Position numbers and translations under genes: made by a program. Below, in pieces: positions 8,396-17,612 of a stretch of 32,657 bases of DNA (position 1 is the first letter of the stretch; every line of letters begins with the position of its first letter). The notes beneath the pieces are model-generated. The model did no database searches and had not been told where the DNA came from. It saw only the letters and a program-made list of their open reading frames with translations. The DNA is from Micromonospora echinofusca. Its GTDB lineage: Bacteria; Actinomycetota; Actinomycetes; Mycobacteriales; Micromonosporaceae. Location of the stretch: NCBI RefSeq assembly GCF_017614955.1, contig NZ_WVUH01000031.1, positions 1 through 32,657 on the forward strand, given 5' to 3'.

Positions 8396-8410
8396 TCAGG
8401 GGTGCCAGTC

Positions 8411-9370
8411 GTGACCGTTCGTCAGTCGATCGTCTTCAACGGTGACCTCGGCAGCGGGAAGAGCACCGTCTCGGTGGAGATCGCCAAGCGGCTGGGGCTG
8501 CGCCGGATCAGCGTCGGTGACCTCTACCGGGAGATGGCCCAGCAGCGGCAGATGACCGCCCTCCAGCTCAACCTGCACGCGGAGCTGGACCAGGCGGTCG
8601 ACGGGTACGTCGACCAGCTCCAGCAGGACATCGCCGACTCCGGTGAGCAACTCGTGGTGGACTCCCGGCTGGCCTGGCACTTCTTCCGCAACGCGCTGAA
8701 GGTGCACATGATCACCGAGCCCGGCGAGGCGGCCCGTCGGGTCCTGGCCCGCCCCTCCGGCCCGGCGGAGAGCTACACCTCACTGGCCGAGGCCAAGACC
8801 AAACTGCGGGAGCGCAGCGACAGCGAACGCAACCGGTTCATCGTCCGGTACGGCGTCGACAAGGCCCGGCTGCGCAACTACGACCTGATCTGCGACACCA
8901 CCCGCGCCTCCGCGATGGAGGTGGTGGACCGGATCATCGCCGTCTACGAGGGCGAGCTGGGCGCGGACATCCTGCGCGAGGCGCCCCCGCTGCTGCTGCT
9001 CGACCCGGGCCGGGTCTACCCGACCGAGGAGATCCACGGTCTGCGTGGCCTGGAGAAGAGCGACCTGGTGGACCGGGTCCGCTCGGCCGGCGAGACGGCG
9101 CTGGAGCCACTGCGGATCGGCTACACCGGCGAGCACTTCTTCGTCGTCGACGGCCACCGGCGGCTCAGCGCGGCCCTGCGCAACGGCTTCCCGCTGGTGC
9201 CGGGCCGACTGGTCGCCGAGGCCGACGAGCCGATCGCCGGGGGCCTGACCGCGACCGAGTTCTTCGCCCAGGTGAGCGAGAGCACCATCCACGACTGGGA
9301 GGCCGTCCACGGGATCACCCTCCCGCCGCTGGAGCGGGGCCGCCCCGTCCTGGCCGCCGACCCGGCGTAG
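8411..9370 (+). CDS. Cytidylate-kinase-like P-loop protein fused to a ParB/sulfiredoxin-like segment
   Basis: The N-terminal half looks like a nucleoside monophosphate kinase of the cytidylate kinase-like group. It has FNGDLGSGKSTVSVEIAKRLG (Walker A, residues 9-29), RRISVGDLYREMA, VVDSRLAWHFF and a LID-like KTKLRERSDSERNRFIVRYG. After about residue 190 comes a different segment, LLLLDPGRVYPTEEIHGLRGLEK and then VVDGHRRLSAALRNGFPLVPGRLV (about 245-268). That pattern recalls the ParB/Srx fold, which includes both ParB CTPases and a free-serine kinase. The substrate is unknown. I chose GTG 8411 because AGGGG lies 8 nt upstream; GTG 8402 would be too close to it. The gene sits between priA and def. 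Confidence 0.8.
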   Translation: MTVRQSIVFNGDLGSGKSTVSVEIAKRLGLRRISVGDLYREMAQQRQMTALQLNLHAELDQAVDGYVDQLQQDIADSGEQLVVDSRLAWHFFRNALKVHMITEPGEAARRVLARPSGPAESYTSLAEAKTKLRERSDSERNRFIVRYGVDKARLRNYDLICDTTRASAMEVVDRIIAVYEGELGADILREAPPLLLLDPGRVYPTEEIHGLRGLEKSDLVDRVRSAGETALEPLRIGYTGEHFFVVDGHRRLSAALRNGFPLVPGRLVAEADEPIAGGLTATEFFAQVSESTIHDWEAVHGITLPPLERGRPVLAADPA

Positions 9371-9395
9371 GGACAGGGCCGGTCGGGGCACTACG

Positions 9396-9401
9396 TAGAC
9401 T
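9396..9401 (+). promoter_or_regulatory. Candidate -10 element for def
   Basis: TAGACT at 9396-9401, 40 nt before the def start and identical to the hexamer before metK. An AAGGAG ribosome binding site follows at 9427-9432. No strong -35 is seen. Confidence 0.35.
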
Positions 9402-9441
9402 GGTACGACCCAGACCGACCCGCCCTAAGGAGTCAACCCGC

Positions 9442-10002
9442 GTGACCGTTCAGCCCATCCGTCTTTTCGGGGATCCGGTGCTGCGTACGCCGGCCGAGCC
9501 GGTGGTCGACTTCGATGCCGAGCTGCGCCGGCTGGTCGCCGACCTGACCGACACGATGCGCGAGCAGAACGGCGCCGGCCTCGCCGCGCCCCAGTTGGGC
9601 GTGGGCCTGCGGGTCTTCACCTTCGAGGTGGACGACGTACTCGGTCACCTGGTCAACCCGGTGCTCGACTTCCCCGACGAGGAGGAGCAGGACGGCCCGG
9701 AGGGCTGCCTCTCCATCCCCGGGCTCTACTTCGACACCAAGCGCCGGATGAACGTGATCGCCAAGGGCTTCAACTCGTACGGCGACCCGATGCAGATCGT
9801 CGGTACCGGCCTGATGGCCCGCTGTGTGCAGCACGAGACCGACCACCTCGACGGCGTGCTCTTCGTGGACCGGCTCGACGGTGACGCCCGCAAGGAGGCG
9901 ATGAAGGCGATCCGGCAGGCCGAGTGGTACGACCAGGGCGCCCCGCCGGTGGTCAAGCTGAGCCCGCACACCCCGGGCAACCCCTTCGGTCTGGGTCGGT
10001 GA
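9442..10002 (+). CDS. def: Peptide deformylase
   Basis: Def removes the N-formyl group from nascent proteins, using Fe2+ or Zn2+. All three metalloprotease motifs are present in the 186-residue product: [10 protein letters not shown] (about residue 47), EGCLSIPG with the metal-binding Cys (about 90), and QHETDHLDG with the two metal-binding His and catalytic Glu (about 130). The GTG start at 9442 has a strong AAGGAG 9 nt upstream. It is followed 7 nt later by fmt, so the enzymes that add and remove the formyl group are made together. Confidence 0.97.
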   Translation: MTVQPIRLFGDPVLRTPAEPVVDFDAELRRLVADLTDTMREQNGAGLAAPQLGVGLRVFTFEVDDVLGHLVNPVLDFPDEEEQDGPEGCLSIPGLYFDTKRRMNVIAKGFNSYGDPMQIVGTGLMARCVQHETDHLDGVLFVDRLDGDARKEAMKAIRQAEWYDQGAPPVVKLSPHTPGNPFGLGR

Positions 10003-10009
10003 GTGGCCG

Positions 10010-10936
10010 GTGCGCCTGATCTTCGCCGGTACGCCGGCTGTCGCCCTGCCCGCCCTGGACGCCATCGCGGCCTCCGGTCACGACCTGGTCGCCGTGGTCA
10101 CCCGGCCCGACGCCCCGGCGGGGCGGGGGCGGGGGCTGGTCCGGTCACCGGTCGGTGCCTGGGCGGACGAGCGGGGCATCGAGGTGCTCACCCCGCAGCG
10201 GCCCCGGGAGCCGGAGTTCCAGGACCGGCTGCGCCAGCTCGACGTCGACTGCGTACCGGTGGTCGCCTACGGCGCGCTGGTGCCGCCGGACGCGCTGGCC
10301 ATCCCCCGGTTCGGCTGGATCAACCTGCACTTCTCCCTGCTGCCGGCGTGGCGGGGGGCGGCGCCGGTCCAGCAGGCCGTGCTGCACGGTGACGAGTTGA
10401 CCGGGGCCAGTGTCTTCCAGTTGGAGGAGGGGCTGGACACCGGCCCGGTCTTCGGCACGGTGACGGATCTGATCCGGCCCACCGACACCTCCGGCGACCT
10501 GCTGGAGCGGCTGGCGCACTCCGGCGCCGGCCTGCTGGTGGCGGTACTCGACGCGTTGGCCGCCGGGACGGCCCGCGCGGTACCGCAGCCGGCCGACGGG
10601 ATCAGCCACGCACCGAAGCTGACCGTGACCGACGGGGAGGTCCGCTGGGCCGACCCGGCGTTCGCGGTCGACCGACGCGTCCGGGCCTGCACGCCGGCCC
10701 CGGGCGCGTGGACCACCTTCCGGGGTGACCGGGTCAAGCTGGGCCCGGTCCGGCCGGTCGCCGACGGGCCCGAACTGAAACCGGGGGAGCTGCTGGTGGA
10801 ACGGGGACGGGTGCTGGCCGGTACGGCCACCACCCCGGTCGCCCTGGGCGAGGTGCGGGCGGCCGGTAAGCGGGCCATGCCCGCGACCGACTGGGCGCGC
10901 GGGGTCCGGGTCGCAGCCGGGGAGCTGTTCGCGTGA
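10010..10936 (+). CDS. fmt: Methionyl-tRNA formyltransferase
   Basis: Fmt formylates initiator Met-tRNA using 10-formyltetrahydrofolate. The 308-residue product has the N-terminal [16 protein letters not shown], the catalytic core with [18 protein letters not shown] (Asn and His) and the Asp in [10 protein letters not shown], then the C-terminal OB-like tRNA-binding domain from about residue 205. It starts at GTG 10010, 7 nt after def, and its stop overlaps the rsmB start as GTGA, suggesting translational coupling. def-fmt-rsmB is a widespread bacterial cluster. Confidence 0.97.
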   Translation: MRLIFAGTPAVALPALDAIAASGHDLVAVVTRPDAPAGRGRGLVRSPVGAWADERGIEVLTPQRPREPEFQDRLRQLDVDCVPVVAYGALVPPDALAIPRFGWINLHFSLLPAWRGAAPVQQAVLHGDELTGASVFQLEEGLDTGPVFGTVTDLIRPTDTSGDLLERLAHSGAGLLVAVLDALAAGTARAVPQPADGISHAPKLTVTDGEVRWADPAFAVDRRVRACTPAPGAWTTFRGDRVKLGPVRPVADGPELKPGELLVERGRVLAGTATTPVALGEVRAAGKRAMPATDWARGVRVAAGELFA

Positions 10937-12504
10937 CGGGCCCGCAGCCCTCCGGGGACACCGCCGGAGGCGGGCCGCGCCCGTTCCGGTCCGACCGTTC
11001 CGACCGGCCATCCCCCTCGGACCGGGCATCCCGTGCCGACCGGCCGGGGCGGTTCGAGCGGACTGACCGGGGGCGTTCCGACAGTCGTGGTCGGGTCGGC
11101 GGTGCCGGTCAGGGGCGGGACGGTCGCCCGCAGCGTCCGGCCCGACCCGCCGTCGACCTGCCCCGGCAGGCCGCGTACGAGGCGGTCGCGGCGGTGCACC
11201 GCGATGACGCGTACGCCAATCTGGTCCTCCCGGCGATCCTGCGTGACCTGCGGCTGCACGGGCGGGACGCGGCCTTCGCCACCGAGCTGACCTACGGCAC
11301 CCTGCGGGTGCTCGGCACGCTGGACGCGATCCTGACCACCGCCGCCGGCCGGGACGTGCAGCGCATCGACCCACCGGTCCGCGACGCGTTGCGGATCGGC
11401 GCCTACCAGCTGTTGTACACCCGGGTACCGGCGCACGCGGCGGTCTCCTCGACCGTGGACCTGGTCCGTTCGGTGGGCCAGGGGGCGACCGGGTTCGCCA
11501 ACGCGGTGCTGCGCGAGGTCGCGGGGAAGGACCTGGACACCTGGGTCACCCAGCTCGCGCCACCGATGGAGACCGACCCGGTGGGGCACCTGGCGCTGGC
11601 GTACAGCCACCCGGAGTGGATCGTGCGGGCGTTCGCCGAGGCGCTCGGTGGTGACCTCGCCGAGACCGGTCGACTGCTCATCGAGGACAACGAACGCCCG
11701 CCGGTGCACCTCTGTGCCCGGCCCGGCCGGGCCGACGCGGTGGACCTCGCCGACGAGGTGGGCGGCGCGCCGGGTGCCTTCTCGCCGTACGCGGTCTACC
11801 TGCCGGGTGGGGCGCCGGGCGAGCTGGCCGCGCTGGCCGACGGACGGGCACACGTCCAGGACGAGGGTTCCCAACTGGTCGCCAACGCCCTCGCGGTCGC
11901 CCCGCTGGACGGTGCCGACGCCCGCTGGCTGGATCTCTGCGCCGGCCCGGGGGGCAAGGCCGGGCTGCTCGGCGCGCTCGCCGCGCAGCGCGGGGCGTCG
12001 CTCACCGCCGTCGAGGTGGCCGAGCACCGGGCCCGGCTGGTCGAGCAGGCGGTCCGGGGACTGCCGGTCACCGTGCTGCACACCGACGGTCGTACGGTCG
12101 GCGCCGACCGGGACCTGCCCGAGGGCGGGTTCGACCGGGTACTCGTCGACGCGCCCTGCACCGGGCTCGGCTCGCTGCGTCGTCGGCCCGAGTCGCGCTG
12201 GCGGCGCCAGCCGTCGGATCTGCCACCGCTGACCCGGCTCCAGCGGGAACTGCTCACCGCAGCGCTGCGCGCGGTCCGACCCGGTGGGGTGGTGGCCTAC
12301 GTGACCTGCTCCCCGCACACCGTGGAGACGCACGTGACGGTGACCGAGGCGGCCCGGCGTTCCGGGGTACCGGTCGACTTCGTCGACGCGCGTCCGTTGC
12401 TGCCGGCGGGGATGCCCGGTCTCGGTGACGGGCCGACGGTGCAGCTCTGGCCGCACCGGCACGGTACCGACGCGATGTTCCTGGCCGTGCTGCGGCGCGG
12501 CTGA
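10933..12504 (+). CDS. rsmB: 16S rRNA (cytosine-967-C5) methyltransferase
   Basis: RsmB methylates C967 of 16S rRNA with S-adenosylmethionine. About the first 70 of 523 residues are a low-complexity tail rich in Arg, Ser, Asp and Pro, then an NusB-like RNA-binding domain follows (about 75-215). The catalytic domain shows the SAM motif [17 protein letters not shown] (about 335), motif [17 protein letters not shown], and motif [12 protein letters not shown] with the catalytic Cys. The GTG start overlaps the fmt stop by 4 bp. The disordered tail resembles those seen on several actinobacterial RNA enzymes. Confidence 0.96.
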   Translation: MTGPQPSGDTAGGGPRPFRSDRSDRPSPSDRASRADRPGRFERTDRGRSDSRGRVGGAGQGRDGRPQRPARPAVDLPRQAAYEAVAAVHRDDAYANLVLPAILRDLRLHGRDAAFATELTYGTLRVLGTLDAILTTAAGRDVQRIDPPVRDALRIGAYQLLYTRVPAHAAVSSTVDLVRSVGQGATGFANAVLREVAGKDLDTWVTQLAPPMETDPVGHLALAYSHPEWIVRAFAEALGGDLAETGRLLIEDNERPPVHLCARPGRADAVDLADEVGGAPGAFSPYAVYLPGGAPGELAALADGRAHVQDEGSQLVANALAVAPLDGADARWLDLCAGPGGKAGLLGALAAQRGASLTAVEVAEHRARLVEQAVRGLPVTVLHTDGRTVGADRDLPEGGFDRVLVDAPCTGLGSLRRRPESRWRRQPSDLPPLTRLQRELLTAALRAVRPGGVVAYVTCSPHTVETHVTVTEAARRSGVPVDFVDARPLLPAGMPGLGDGPTVQLWPHRHGTDAMFLAVLRRG

Positions 12505-12535
12505 CGGGTCGACGCGTCGTCACCTGGTCCGACGC

Positions 12536-12575
12536 GGCGGTGGCGGTCGAACGTTTCCGTTCGGCCGCCACCGCC
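12536..12575. terminator. Strong hairpin between convergent rsmB and the lipoprotein gene
   Basis: An 18-bp stem (arms 12536-12553 and 12558-12575) with one G-U pair closes on a TTTC loop. It sits midway between two converging genes and has no U-tract on either side. It is probably a bidirectional terminator of the U-less type common in high-GC actinobacteria. Confidence 0.8.
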
Positions 12576-12599
12576 GGTTGCCGCTTCGAGCGGGTCCGC

Positions 12600-13490
12600 T
12601 CAGCGGACCGGTAGCAGCTTCGCCCCGTTGCCCTTGACCGACCTGGTCAGATCCCGGTCGCTGATCCAGACGAAGCACTGCACGCCCCGGTCGCCCTTCT
12701 CCCAGTCGTCCTCCCGGGGCGGGTAGAAGATCGAGCCGGTGCGGTACGCCAGCCGGGAGTCGTTGGGTACCTTGGCGAAGCTGGCGATCACCTTCCGGCA
12801 GCTCCGGTGGATCGCCTCGCTGTTGCGGACGAACGCGTCGTACGACGTGTCCGGCGCGGTGTAGGTACCGGCGTACTCGGACCGGTGCTTGCTGGTGCAG
12901 GAGACCGGCCGCATCGCGTCCACGTCGTCACCGGAGATCTTCGGCGAGAAGCAGGTGTGCGCCAGGGCCGAACCCTCCTTGAGCGCCCCGGTGAGGCTGC
13001 CCTTGCGCATCACCATGCTCGGATCGTCGAGACTGGTGATCTCGGCCAGGTCGCAGCGGAACCACCGGGCACCGCCGGCCCAGCCCGCCGGGGGCGGGAA
13101 GCCGACGTCGAGGCTGAGCCGCCCGCCGCGCCACTCGGCACCGACCGCCTTGCTGGCCGCCCGGTCGCATTCGGCGAACGCCGCGCGGGCCGCCGGGGAG
13201 TCCTCCGGCGGCGGGCTGGTGCGGTCGGCGTTCGCGCCGGTCAGGGTGCCGACGTGCACGGTCTCGACCTGGTGGCTCTCCGCGCAGTCGAGCGGGTTGT
13301 ACCCGCTGAAGTATCCGGAGTTGTCCCACCGTGGCAGGCAGACGCCGGATTCCGGGACGAACTGGGTGGGTTCGCTGACCATCGCCCAGTCGTCGGTCAA
13401 CTCGCCGTCGACCCCGGCCGGATTGGCGCAGCCGGTCAGGGCCAGCGCCACCGTCCCGCCCAGCGCCACAGCCGTCAGCCACCGTCGCAT
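12600..13490 (-). CDS. Lipoprotein with septum-formation-like repeats
   Basis: The 296-residue product starts with a lipoprotein signal peptide, MRRWLTAVALGGTVALALTGC, whose lipobox ALTGC ends at Cys 21. It should therefore be anchored to the outer face of the membrane. The mature part has two segments of the kind grouped as Septum_form: a Cys followed by a DC..SHQVE motif (about residues 48-72), and HTCF ... VSCTSKHRSEYAGTY (about 185-215). Paired cysteines suggest disulfides. Function is unknown; the family name reflects association with septum-formation genes, not proven chemistry. ATG 13490 is chosen because the minus strand has GGGGAGGA upstream and the signal peptide starts there. Confidence 0.75.
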   Translation of the reverse strand: MRRWLTAVALGGTVALALTGCANPAGVDGELTDDWAMVSEPTQFVPESGVCLPRWDNSGYFSGYNPLDCAESHQVETVHVGTLTGANADRTSPPPEDSPAARAAFAECDRAASKAVGAEWRGGRLSLDVGFPPPAGWAGGARWFRCDLAEITSLDDPSMVMRKGSLTGALKEGSALAHTCFSPKISGDDVDAMRPVSCTSKHRSEYAGTYTAPDTSYDAFVRNSEAIHRSCRKVIASFAKVPNDSRLAYRTGSIFYPPREDDWEKGDRGVQCFVWISDRDLTRSVKGNGAKLLPVR

Positions 13491-13724
13491 CAGATCGTCC
13501 TCCCCAGACCTCGACCGGTCATCGACGCGCCCCCGTGCGGTGAACCGTCGGCGCAGCAGCTTACGGCAACCGGCGCGCTCGGGCGGGCCCGTGCCCCCGG
13601 CCCGGGTCGGGTGTGGACACGACAACCGGACCGCAGCGTGCCGAGCTGCACCGTTTCTGCCGGCACGCCGTCCGGTCGGCTCGTCGCCGCACGAACACCG
13701 ACCGCACCCGCCCCCTCACCGGCC

Positions 13725-13785
13725 GTTGATCATGAAGTTGTTGTCGCGACGCGCCGGGCGGAGTGGCAACAACTTCATGATCAAC
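13725..13785. repeat. 19-bp perfect palindrome (probable dispersed intergenic repeat)
   Basis: GTTGATCATGAAGTTGTTG (13725-13743) and its exact reverse complement (13767-13785) flank a 23-nt GC-rich loop. The arms are AT-rich against the local background, which suggests a separate origin. I recall similar GTTGATCATGAAGTT palindromes as recurrent intergenic elements in Micromonosporaceae, but this needs a genome-wide count. It lies in the divergent gap between the lipoprotein gene and rpe. The rest of that 356-nt gap holds only the putative promoters. Confidence 0.9.
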
Positions 13786-13834
13786 GAGGAGGGGCGCAGC
13801 GGCGGGGGCGCGTCGCCCGCCGGGCCGGCGTTCG

Positions 13835-13840
13835 TACACT
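13835..13840 (+). promoter_or_regulatory. Candidate -10 for a leaderless rpe transcript
   Basis: TACACT at 13835-13840 ends 6 nt before the GTG of rpe, with no ribosome binding site between. That spacing suits transcription starting at the GTG itself, as is common in actinobacteria. Confidence 0.5.
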
Positions 13841-13846
13841 GACGCG

Positions 13847-14527
13847 GTGACCGTACCGCCGCCCGTCATCGCGCCCAGCATCCTCGCCGCCGACTTCGCC
13901 CGTCTCGCCGAGGAGGTCCGTGCGGTGGAATCCGCAGCGGACTGGCTGCACGTCGACGTGATGGACAACCACTTCGTGCCCAACCTGACCATCGGTCTCC
14001 CGGTGGTGCAGAGCCTGCGGGCCGCGACCAGCATCCCGTTCGACGTGCACCTGATGATCTCCGATCCGCGTCGCTGGGCGCCCGGTTACGCCGACGCCGG
14101 GGCGTACAACGTGACCTTCCACGCCGAGGCGTGCGACGACCCGGTCGCGCTGGCCAAGGAGCTGCGCTCGGCCGGGGCGAAGGCCGGGCTGGCCATCGAC
14201 CGGGACACCCCGATCGAGCCCTACCTCGACCTGCTGCCCAGCTTCGACACCCTGTTGATCATGACGATCAAGGCGGGCTTCGGCGGGCAGCGGTTCCTCC
14301 CCGAGCTGCTCGACAAGGTGCGCGCGGCCCGCCGGCACGCCGCTACCGGGCACCTGGAGCTGCGGATCGAGGTCGACGGCGGGATCGCCGCCGACACCAT
14401 CGAGCAGGCCGCCGAGGCGGGTGCGGACGCCTTCGTCGCCGGTACCGCCGTCTACGGTGCCGCCGACCCGGCCGAGGCGGTACGCCGCCTGCGCGCCCTC
14501 GCCGAGGGGAGCATGCGGCCGGCGTGA
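13847..14527 (+). CDS. rpe: Ribulose-phosphate 3-epimerase
   Basis: Rpe interconverts ribulose-5-phosphate and xylulose-5-phosphate in the pentose phosphate pathway. Ribulose-5-phosphate is also a substrate of RibBA, encoded nearby. The 226-residue TIM barrel has [31 protein letters not shown] (metal-binding His and Asp), DVHLMI and the second catalytic Asp in IEVDGGI. The phosphate-binding loop reads [12 protein letters not shown] where most homologues have a Pro before GFGGQ. The GTG start has no RBS, but TACACT sits 6 nt upstream. The stop overlaps the next start as GTGA. Confidence 0.96.
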   Translation: MTVPPPVIAPSILAADFARLAEEVRAVESAADWLHVDVMDNHFVPNLTIGLPVVQSLRAATSIPFDVHLMISDPRRWAPGYADAGAYNVTFHAEACDDPVALAKELRSAGAKAGLAIDRDTPIEPYLDLLPSFDTLLIMTIKAGFGGQRFLPELLDKVRAARRHAATGHLELRIEVDGGIAADTIEQAAEAGADAFVAGTAVYGAADPAEAVRRLRALAEGSMRPA

Positions 14528-15480
14528 GTGTCGATGCGGGTGACGAGCGGCCGGACCTGATCCTGGTCGTCGACGACGACGAGGACATCGCCCGGTTCGT
14601 CGCGTTCAACCTCAGGCTGCACGGTTTCGAGGTGCGGCACGCCAGCGACGGCCAGGAGGCCCTGGAGGTCATCGGGGAGCAGCGGCCGGACCTGGCGGTG
14701 GTCGACCTGATGATGCCCCGCATCGACGGGCTGGAGCTGACCCGCCGGCTGCGGGCCGACCCGATGACCTCCGCCCTGCCGGTGATCATGCTGACCGCCA
14801 AGGGCATGACCGTGGACAAGGTCAACGGGTTGAGCGCGGGAGCGGACGACTACCTGGTCAAACCGTTCGACACCGCCGAGTTGATCGCCCGGGTCAGCTC
14901 CACGCTGCGCCGGAACAAGGAGTTCCGGGAGGTCTCCCCGCTGACCGGCCTGCCCGGCAACAGCCGGGTCCGCCGGGAGATCACCGACCGGGTCCGCAAC
15001 GGGGTCGACTACGCGGTCGGTTACATCGACATCGACCGGTTCAAGAGCGTCAACGACCGGTACGGTTTCGTCCGCGGCGACGACTTCATCAGCGCGCTCG
15101 CCCGCAGCCTGCACCGGGCGGTGGTCACGGTCGGCCTGCCACCGGCGTTCCTGGGTCACATCGGCGGCGACGACTTCGTGATCATCTGTACGCCGGAACA
15201 GGTCCGTCCGCTCACCGAGCGCGCGGTGGTCGACTTCGAGAAGGCCGCCGACTCGCTCTACGACCCGGTGGACGGCCGGCGCGGCTACGTCGAGCTGAAG
15301 GACCGGCGGGGCAACATCCGGCGGGCCGCCCTGGTCACCCTCTCGATCGGGGTGGCCCTCTCCACCGAGCAGCGGCGACTCACCGACCCGCTGGAGGCCA
15401 TCGCGGTCGCGTCGGAGATGAAAACGGTTGCCAAGAGCCAGCCGGGGTCGTACGTCGCGGTGGACCGGCGGCGCACCTGA
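14524..15480 (+). CDS. Response regulator with GGDEF-type domain (GGDDF variant)
   Basis: The N-terminal receiver domain (about residues 10-128) has the acidic pocket VVDDDEDIA, the phospho-acceptor Asp61 in [11 protein letters not shown], the Thr in MLTAKG and the Lys in LVKPF. A GGDEF-type domain follows (about 135-310), with [30 protein letters not shown] and the signature [10 protein letters not shown] (GGDDF at 214-218). The fourth position is Asp rather than the usual Glu, and no RxxD inhibitory site precedes it. Cyclic di-GMP synthesis is therefore plausible but unproven. No partner histidine kinase is nearby. The GTG start overlaps the rpe stop by 4 bp, so the two are co-translated. 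Confidence 0.9.
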   Translation: MSVDAGDERPDLILVVDDDEDIARFVAFNLRLHGFEVRHASDGQEALEVIGEQRPDLAVVDLMMPRIDGLELTRRLRADPMTSALPVIMLTAKGMTVDKVNGLSAGADDYLVKPFDTAELIARVSSTLRRNKEFREVSPLTGLPGNSRVRREITDRVRNGVDYAVGYIDIDRFKSVNDRYGFVRGDDFISALARSLHRAVVTVGLPPAFLGHIGGDDFVIICTPEQVRPLTERAVVDFEKAADSLYDPVDGRRGYVELKDRRGNIRRAALVTLSIGVALSTEQRRLTDPLEAIAVASEMKTVAKSQPGSYVAVDRRRT

Positions 15481-15576
15481 GGGCACCCCTCAACCGGGTG
15501 TGAACTCGGTCGCCGGGGTAGCGGAGCACCGGGGTGGACGTGTAACACTTCCACGGTACCCACCACGCGCTGGCGG

Positions 15577-15731
15577 GACTCGGTGTAATTCCGAACCGGC
15601 GGTGATCCACGGCTGCGGCCGTGGTAAGCCCGCGACCCGGTCGGCTCGTCCGCCCGGTGGACCTGGTGAGAATCCGGGGCCGACGGTTGAGGGCGGTTCC
15701 GACCGCGCTCAGACAGTCCGGATGGGAGACA
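15577..15731 (+). ncRNA. FMN riboswitch (RFN element)
   Basis: This leader senses FMN and controls the riboflavin operon behind it. The conserved RFN blocks occur in order: TAATTCCGAACCGGCGGTGA (15586-15605), AAGCCCGCGACC (15626-15637), GGTGAGAATCCGG and GCCGACGGT (15665-15687), and AGTCCGGATGGGAGA (15715-15729). ribD starts 166 nt downstream. A short hairpin (ACGGAC/GTCCGT) follows the aptamer, but I cannot tell whether the switch acts on termination or translation. In the 96 nt before it, TAACAC at 15543-15548 is a weak -10 candidate. Confidence 0.95.
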
Positions 15732-15897
15732 GCGCGCGGGACGGACGGGTCCGTGGGTGGTCGATGCCGGCTGCCGTGCGGATCCTGCCGGGTCGGCTCC
15801 GCCGTACCCGGATCCTCCGCCACCGCCGCGTCGGCTGCACGGCCGGTCGCCTCCCGCCCCGCCCGCGCTCCCGGCGAGCCACGAAAAGGGGCAGGCG

Positions 15898-16959
15898 ATG
15901 GCGAGCGTCTCCATCGACGAGGCGATGCGTCGCGCGATCGGTCTGGCCGCCCGCGGCCTCGGCACCACCAGCCCCAACCCGGTCGTCGGCTGCGTCCTGC
16001 TCGACCCGGCCGGCGAGGTCGTCGGCGAGGGCTTCCACGCGTACGCCGGTGGACCGCACGCCGAGATCGTGGCACTGGCCCAGGCCGGGGAACGCGCCCG
16101 GGGCGGCACCGCCGTGGTCACCCTGGAACCCTGCAACCACACCGGCCGCACCGGCCCCTGCACCAGCGCGCTGATCCAGGCCGGGGTCGCCCGGGTGGTG
16201 CTGGCCGTCACCGACCCGAACCCGGTCGCCGCCGGGGGCGCCGCCACCCTGCGCGCCGCCGGCATCGAGGTCGTCACCGGGGTACGCGCCGACGAGGCCG
16301 AGGCCGGCAACATCGCCTGGCTGCACGCGGTCCGACACGGCCGGCCCTTCGTCATCTGGAAGTACGCCGCGACCCTGGACGGACGGTCGGCGGCGGCCGA
16401 CGGCACCAGCATGTGGATCACCTCCGAGGCGGCCCGGACGGACGTGCACGCCCTGCGCGCCACGGTCGACGCGGTCGTCGTCGGGGTGGGTACCGTCCTC
16501 GCCGACGATCCCCGGCTGACCGCCCGGAACCTGCGCGACGGCAGCCTGGCCATCCGGCAGCCGCTGCGGGTCGTGGTGGACAGCGCCGGGCGTACCCCGG
16601 TCGGGGCCCGGGTCCGCGACGGCGCCGCGCGCACCTGGGTGGCGACCGCCGCGGAGGTCGGCGCCGACCCGGACGGCCGGGTCGACCTGACCGCCCTGCT
16701 CGACCTCCTGCACGCCCGGGGGGTGCGCGCCGTGCTGCTGGAGGGCGGGCCGCAACTGGCCGGGGCGTTCCTCGCCGCCGGGCTGGTCGACCGGGTGATC
16801 GGCTACCTCGCGCCGAAACTGCTCGGCGCCGGTCCCGCCGCGCTGGGCGACGCGGGCGTGTGGACCATCGGCGACGTCATCGACCTGGACATCACCGACG
16901 TCACGCGGGTCGGACCCGACCTGCGGATCACCGGGCTGCCCCGCAGCCGGAAGGGCTGA
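15898..16959 (+). CDS. ribD: Bifunctional riboflavin biosynthesis deaminase/reductase
   Basis: RibD deaminates and then reduces the pyrimidine intermediate made from GTP. The 353-residue protein starts with a cytidine-deaminase-like zinc domain: TSPNPVVGCVLLD, then GPHAEIVAL (zinc His and catalytic Glu) and LEPCNHTGRTGPC (two zinc Cys). The reductase domain follows from about residue 150, with WKYAATLDGRSAAADGTSMWI, VVGVGTVLADDPRLTAR and LLEGGPQLAGAFL. I chose ATG 15898 because AAAAGGGGCAGG lies just upstream and the fold starts there; an in-frame GTG at 15757 would add a Pro-rich tail. It is the first gene behind the FMN riboswitch. Confidence 0.96.
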   Translation: MASVSIDEAMRRAIGLAARGLGTTSPNPVVGCVLLDPAGEVVGEGFHAYAGGPHAEIVALAQAGERARGGTAVVTLEPCNHTGRTGPCTSALIQAGVARVVLAVTDPNPVAAGGAATLRAAGIEVVTGVRADEAEAGNIAWLHAVRHGRPFVIWKYAATLDGRSAAADGTSMWITSEAARTDVHALRATVDAVVVGVGTVLADDPRLTARNLRDGSLAIRQPLRVVVDSAGRTPVGARVRDGAARTWVATAAEVGADPDGRVDLTALLDLLHARGVRAVLLEGGPQLAGAFLAAGLVDRVIGYLAPKLLGAGPAALGDAGVWTIGDVIDLDITDVTRVGPDLRITGLPRSRKG

Positions 16960-16961
16960 TC

Positions 16962-17612
16962 ATGTTCACCGGCATCATCGAGGAACTGGGTGAGATCGTC
17001 CGGCAGGAGCCGACCGGGGCGGACTCGGTCCTGCTCACCGTACGCGGCCCGGTGGTCACCGCCGACGCCCGGCACGGCGACTCCATCGCGGTCAACGGGG
17101 TCTGCCTCACCGTCGTCGACACCGTCGACGGTGCCTTCACCGCCGACGTGATGGGCGAGACCCTGCGCCGGTCGTCGCTGGGCACGCTCACCGCCGGTGA
17201 CCCGGTCAACCTGGAGCGGGCCGCCACCCTCGGCAGCCGGCTCGGCGGTCACCTCGTGCAGGGACACGTCGACGGGGTGGGCCGGGTCCGTGACCGGGAG
17301 CCCGCCGAGCAGTGGGAGACGGTCACCTTCGACCTGCCGGCGCCGCTGGCCCGGTACGTCGTCGAGAAGGGCTCGATCACCGTCGACGGCGTGTCGCTGA
17401 CCGTGGCGGCGGTGGGGTCCGACTGGTTCTCGGTGGGGCTGATCCCCACCACCTGCGCGCTCACCACGCTCGGCCGACGGCAGCCCGGCGACCCGGTCAA
17501 CCTGGAGGTCGACGTGCTGGCCAAGTACGTGGAACGACTGCTCGGCGACCGCGTCGGCACCCCGTCCACCCACGTCCCGATCCCGTCCATCCTTCCGGAG
17601 GCCCTGGCATGA
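16962..17612 (+). CDS. ribE: Riboflavin synthase (alpha chain)
   Basis: Riboflavin synthase dismutates two 6,7-dimethyl-8-ribityllumazine molecules into riboflavin and its pyrimidine precursor, the last step of the pathway. The 216-residue product has the two tandem lumazine-binding barrels: the first begins [10 protein letters not shown] and contains [12 protein letters not shown], the second (from about residue 98) begins [10 protein letters not shown] and contains [11 protein letters not shown]. The usual LIPHT segment reads LIPTT. It starts at ATG 16962, 2 nt after ribD, and ends overlapping the ribBA start as ATGA. Confidence 0.96.
   Translation: MFTGIIEELGEIVRQEPTGADSVLLTVRGPVVTADARHGDSIAVNGVCLTVVDTVDGAFTADVMGETLRRSSLGTLTAGDPVNLERAATLGSRLGGHLVQGHVDGVGRVRDREPAEQWETVTFDLPAPLARYVVEKGSITVDGVSLTVAAVGSDWFSVGLIPTTCALTTLGRRQPGDPVNLEVDVLAKYVERLLGDRVGTPSTHVPIPSILPEALA

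Noticed and set aside
10267..12462. 731-codon minus-strand frame opposite fmt and rsmB
   Set aside because: It is a shadow of two clearly functional genes on the plus strand, with no recognisable motif.
13491..13625. Longer start for the lipoprotein gene (45 extra residues)
   Set aside because: The signal peptide and RBS fit ATG 13490; the extension would bury the signal peptide.
15757..15897. N-terminal extension of RibD from GTG 15757
   Set aside because: It is Pro/Arg-rich leader sequence within the riboswitch expression region, and a good RBS precedes ATG 15898.
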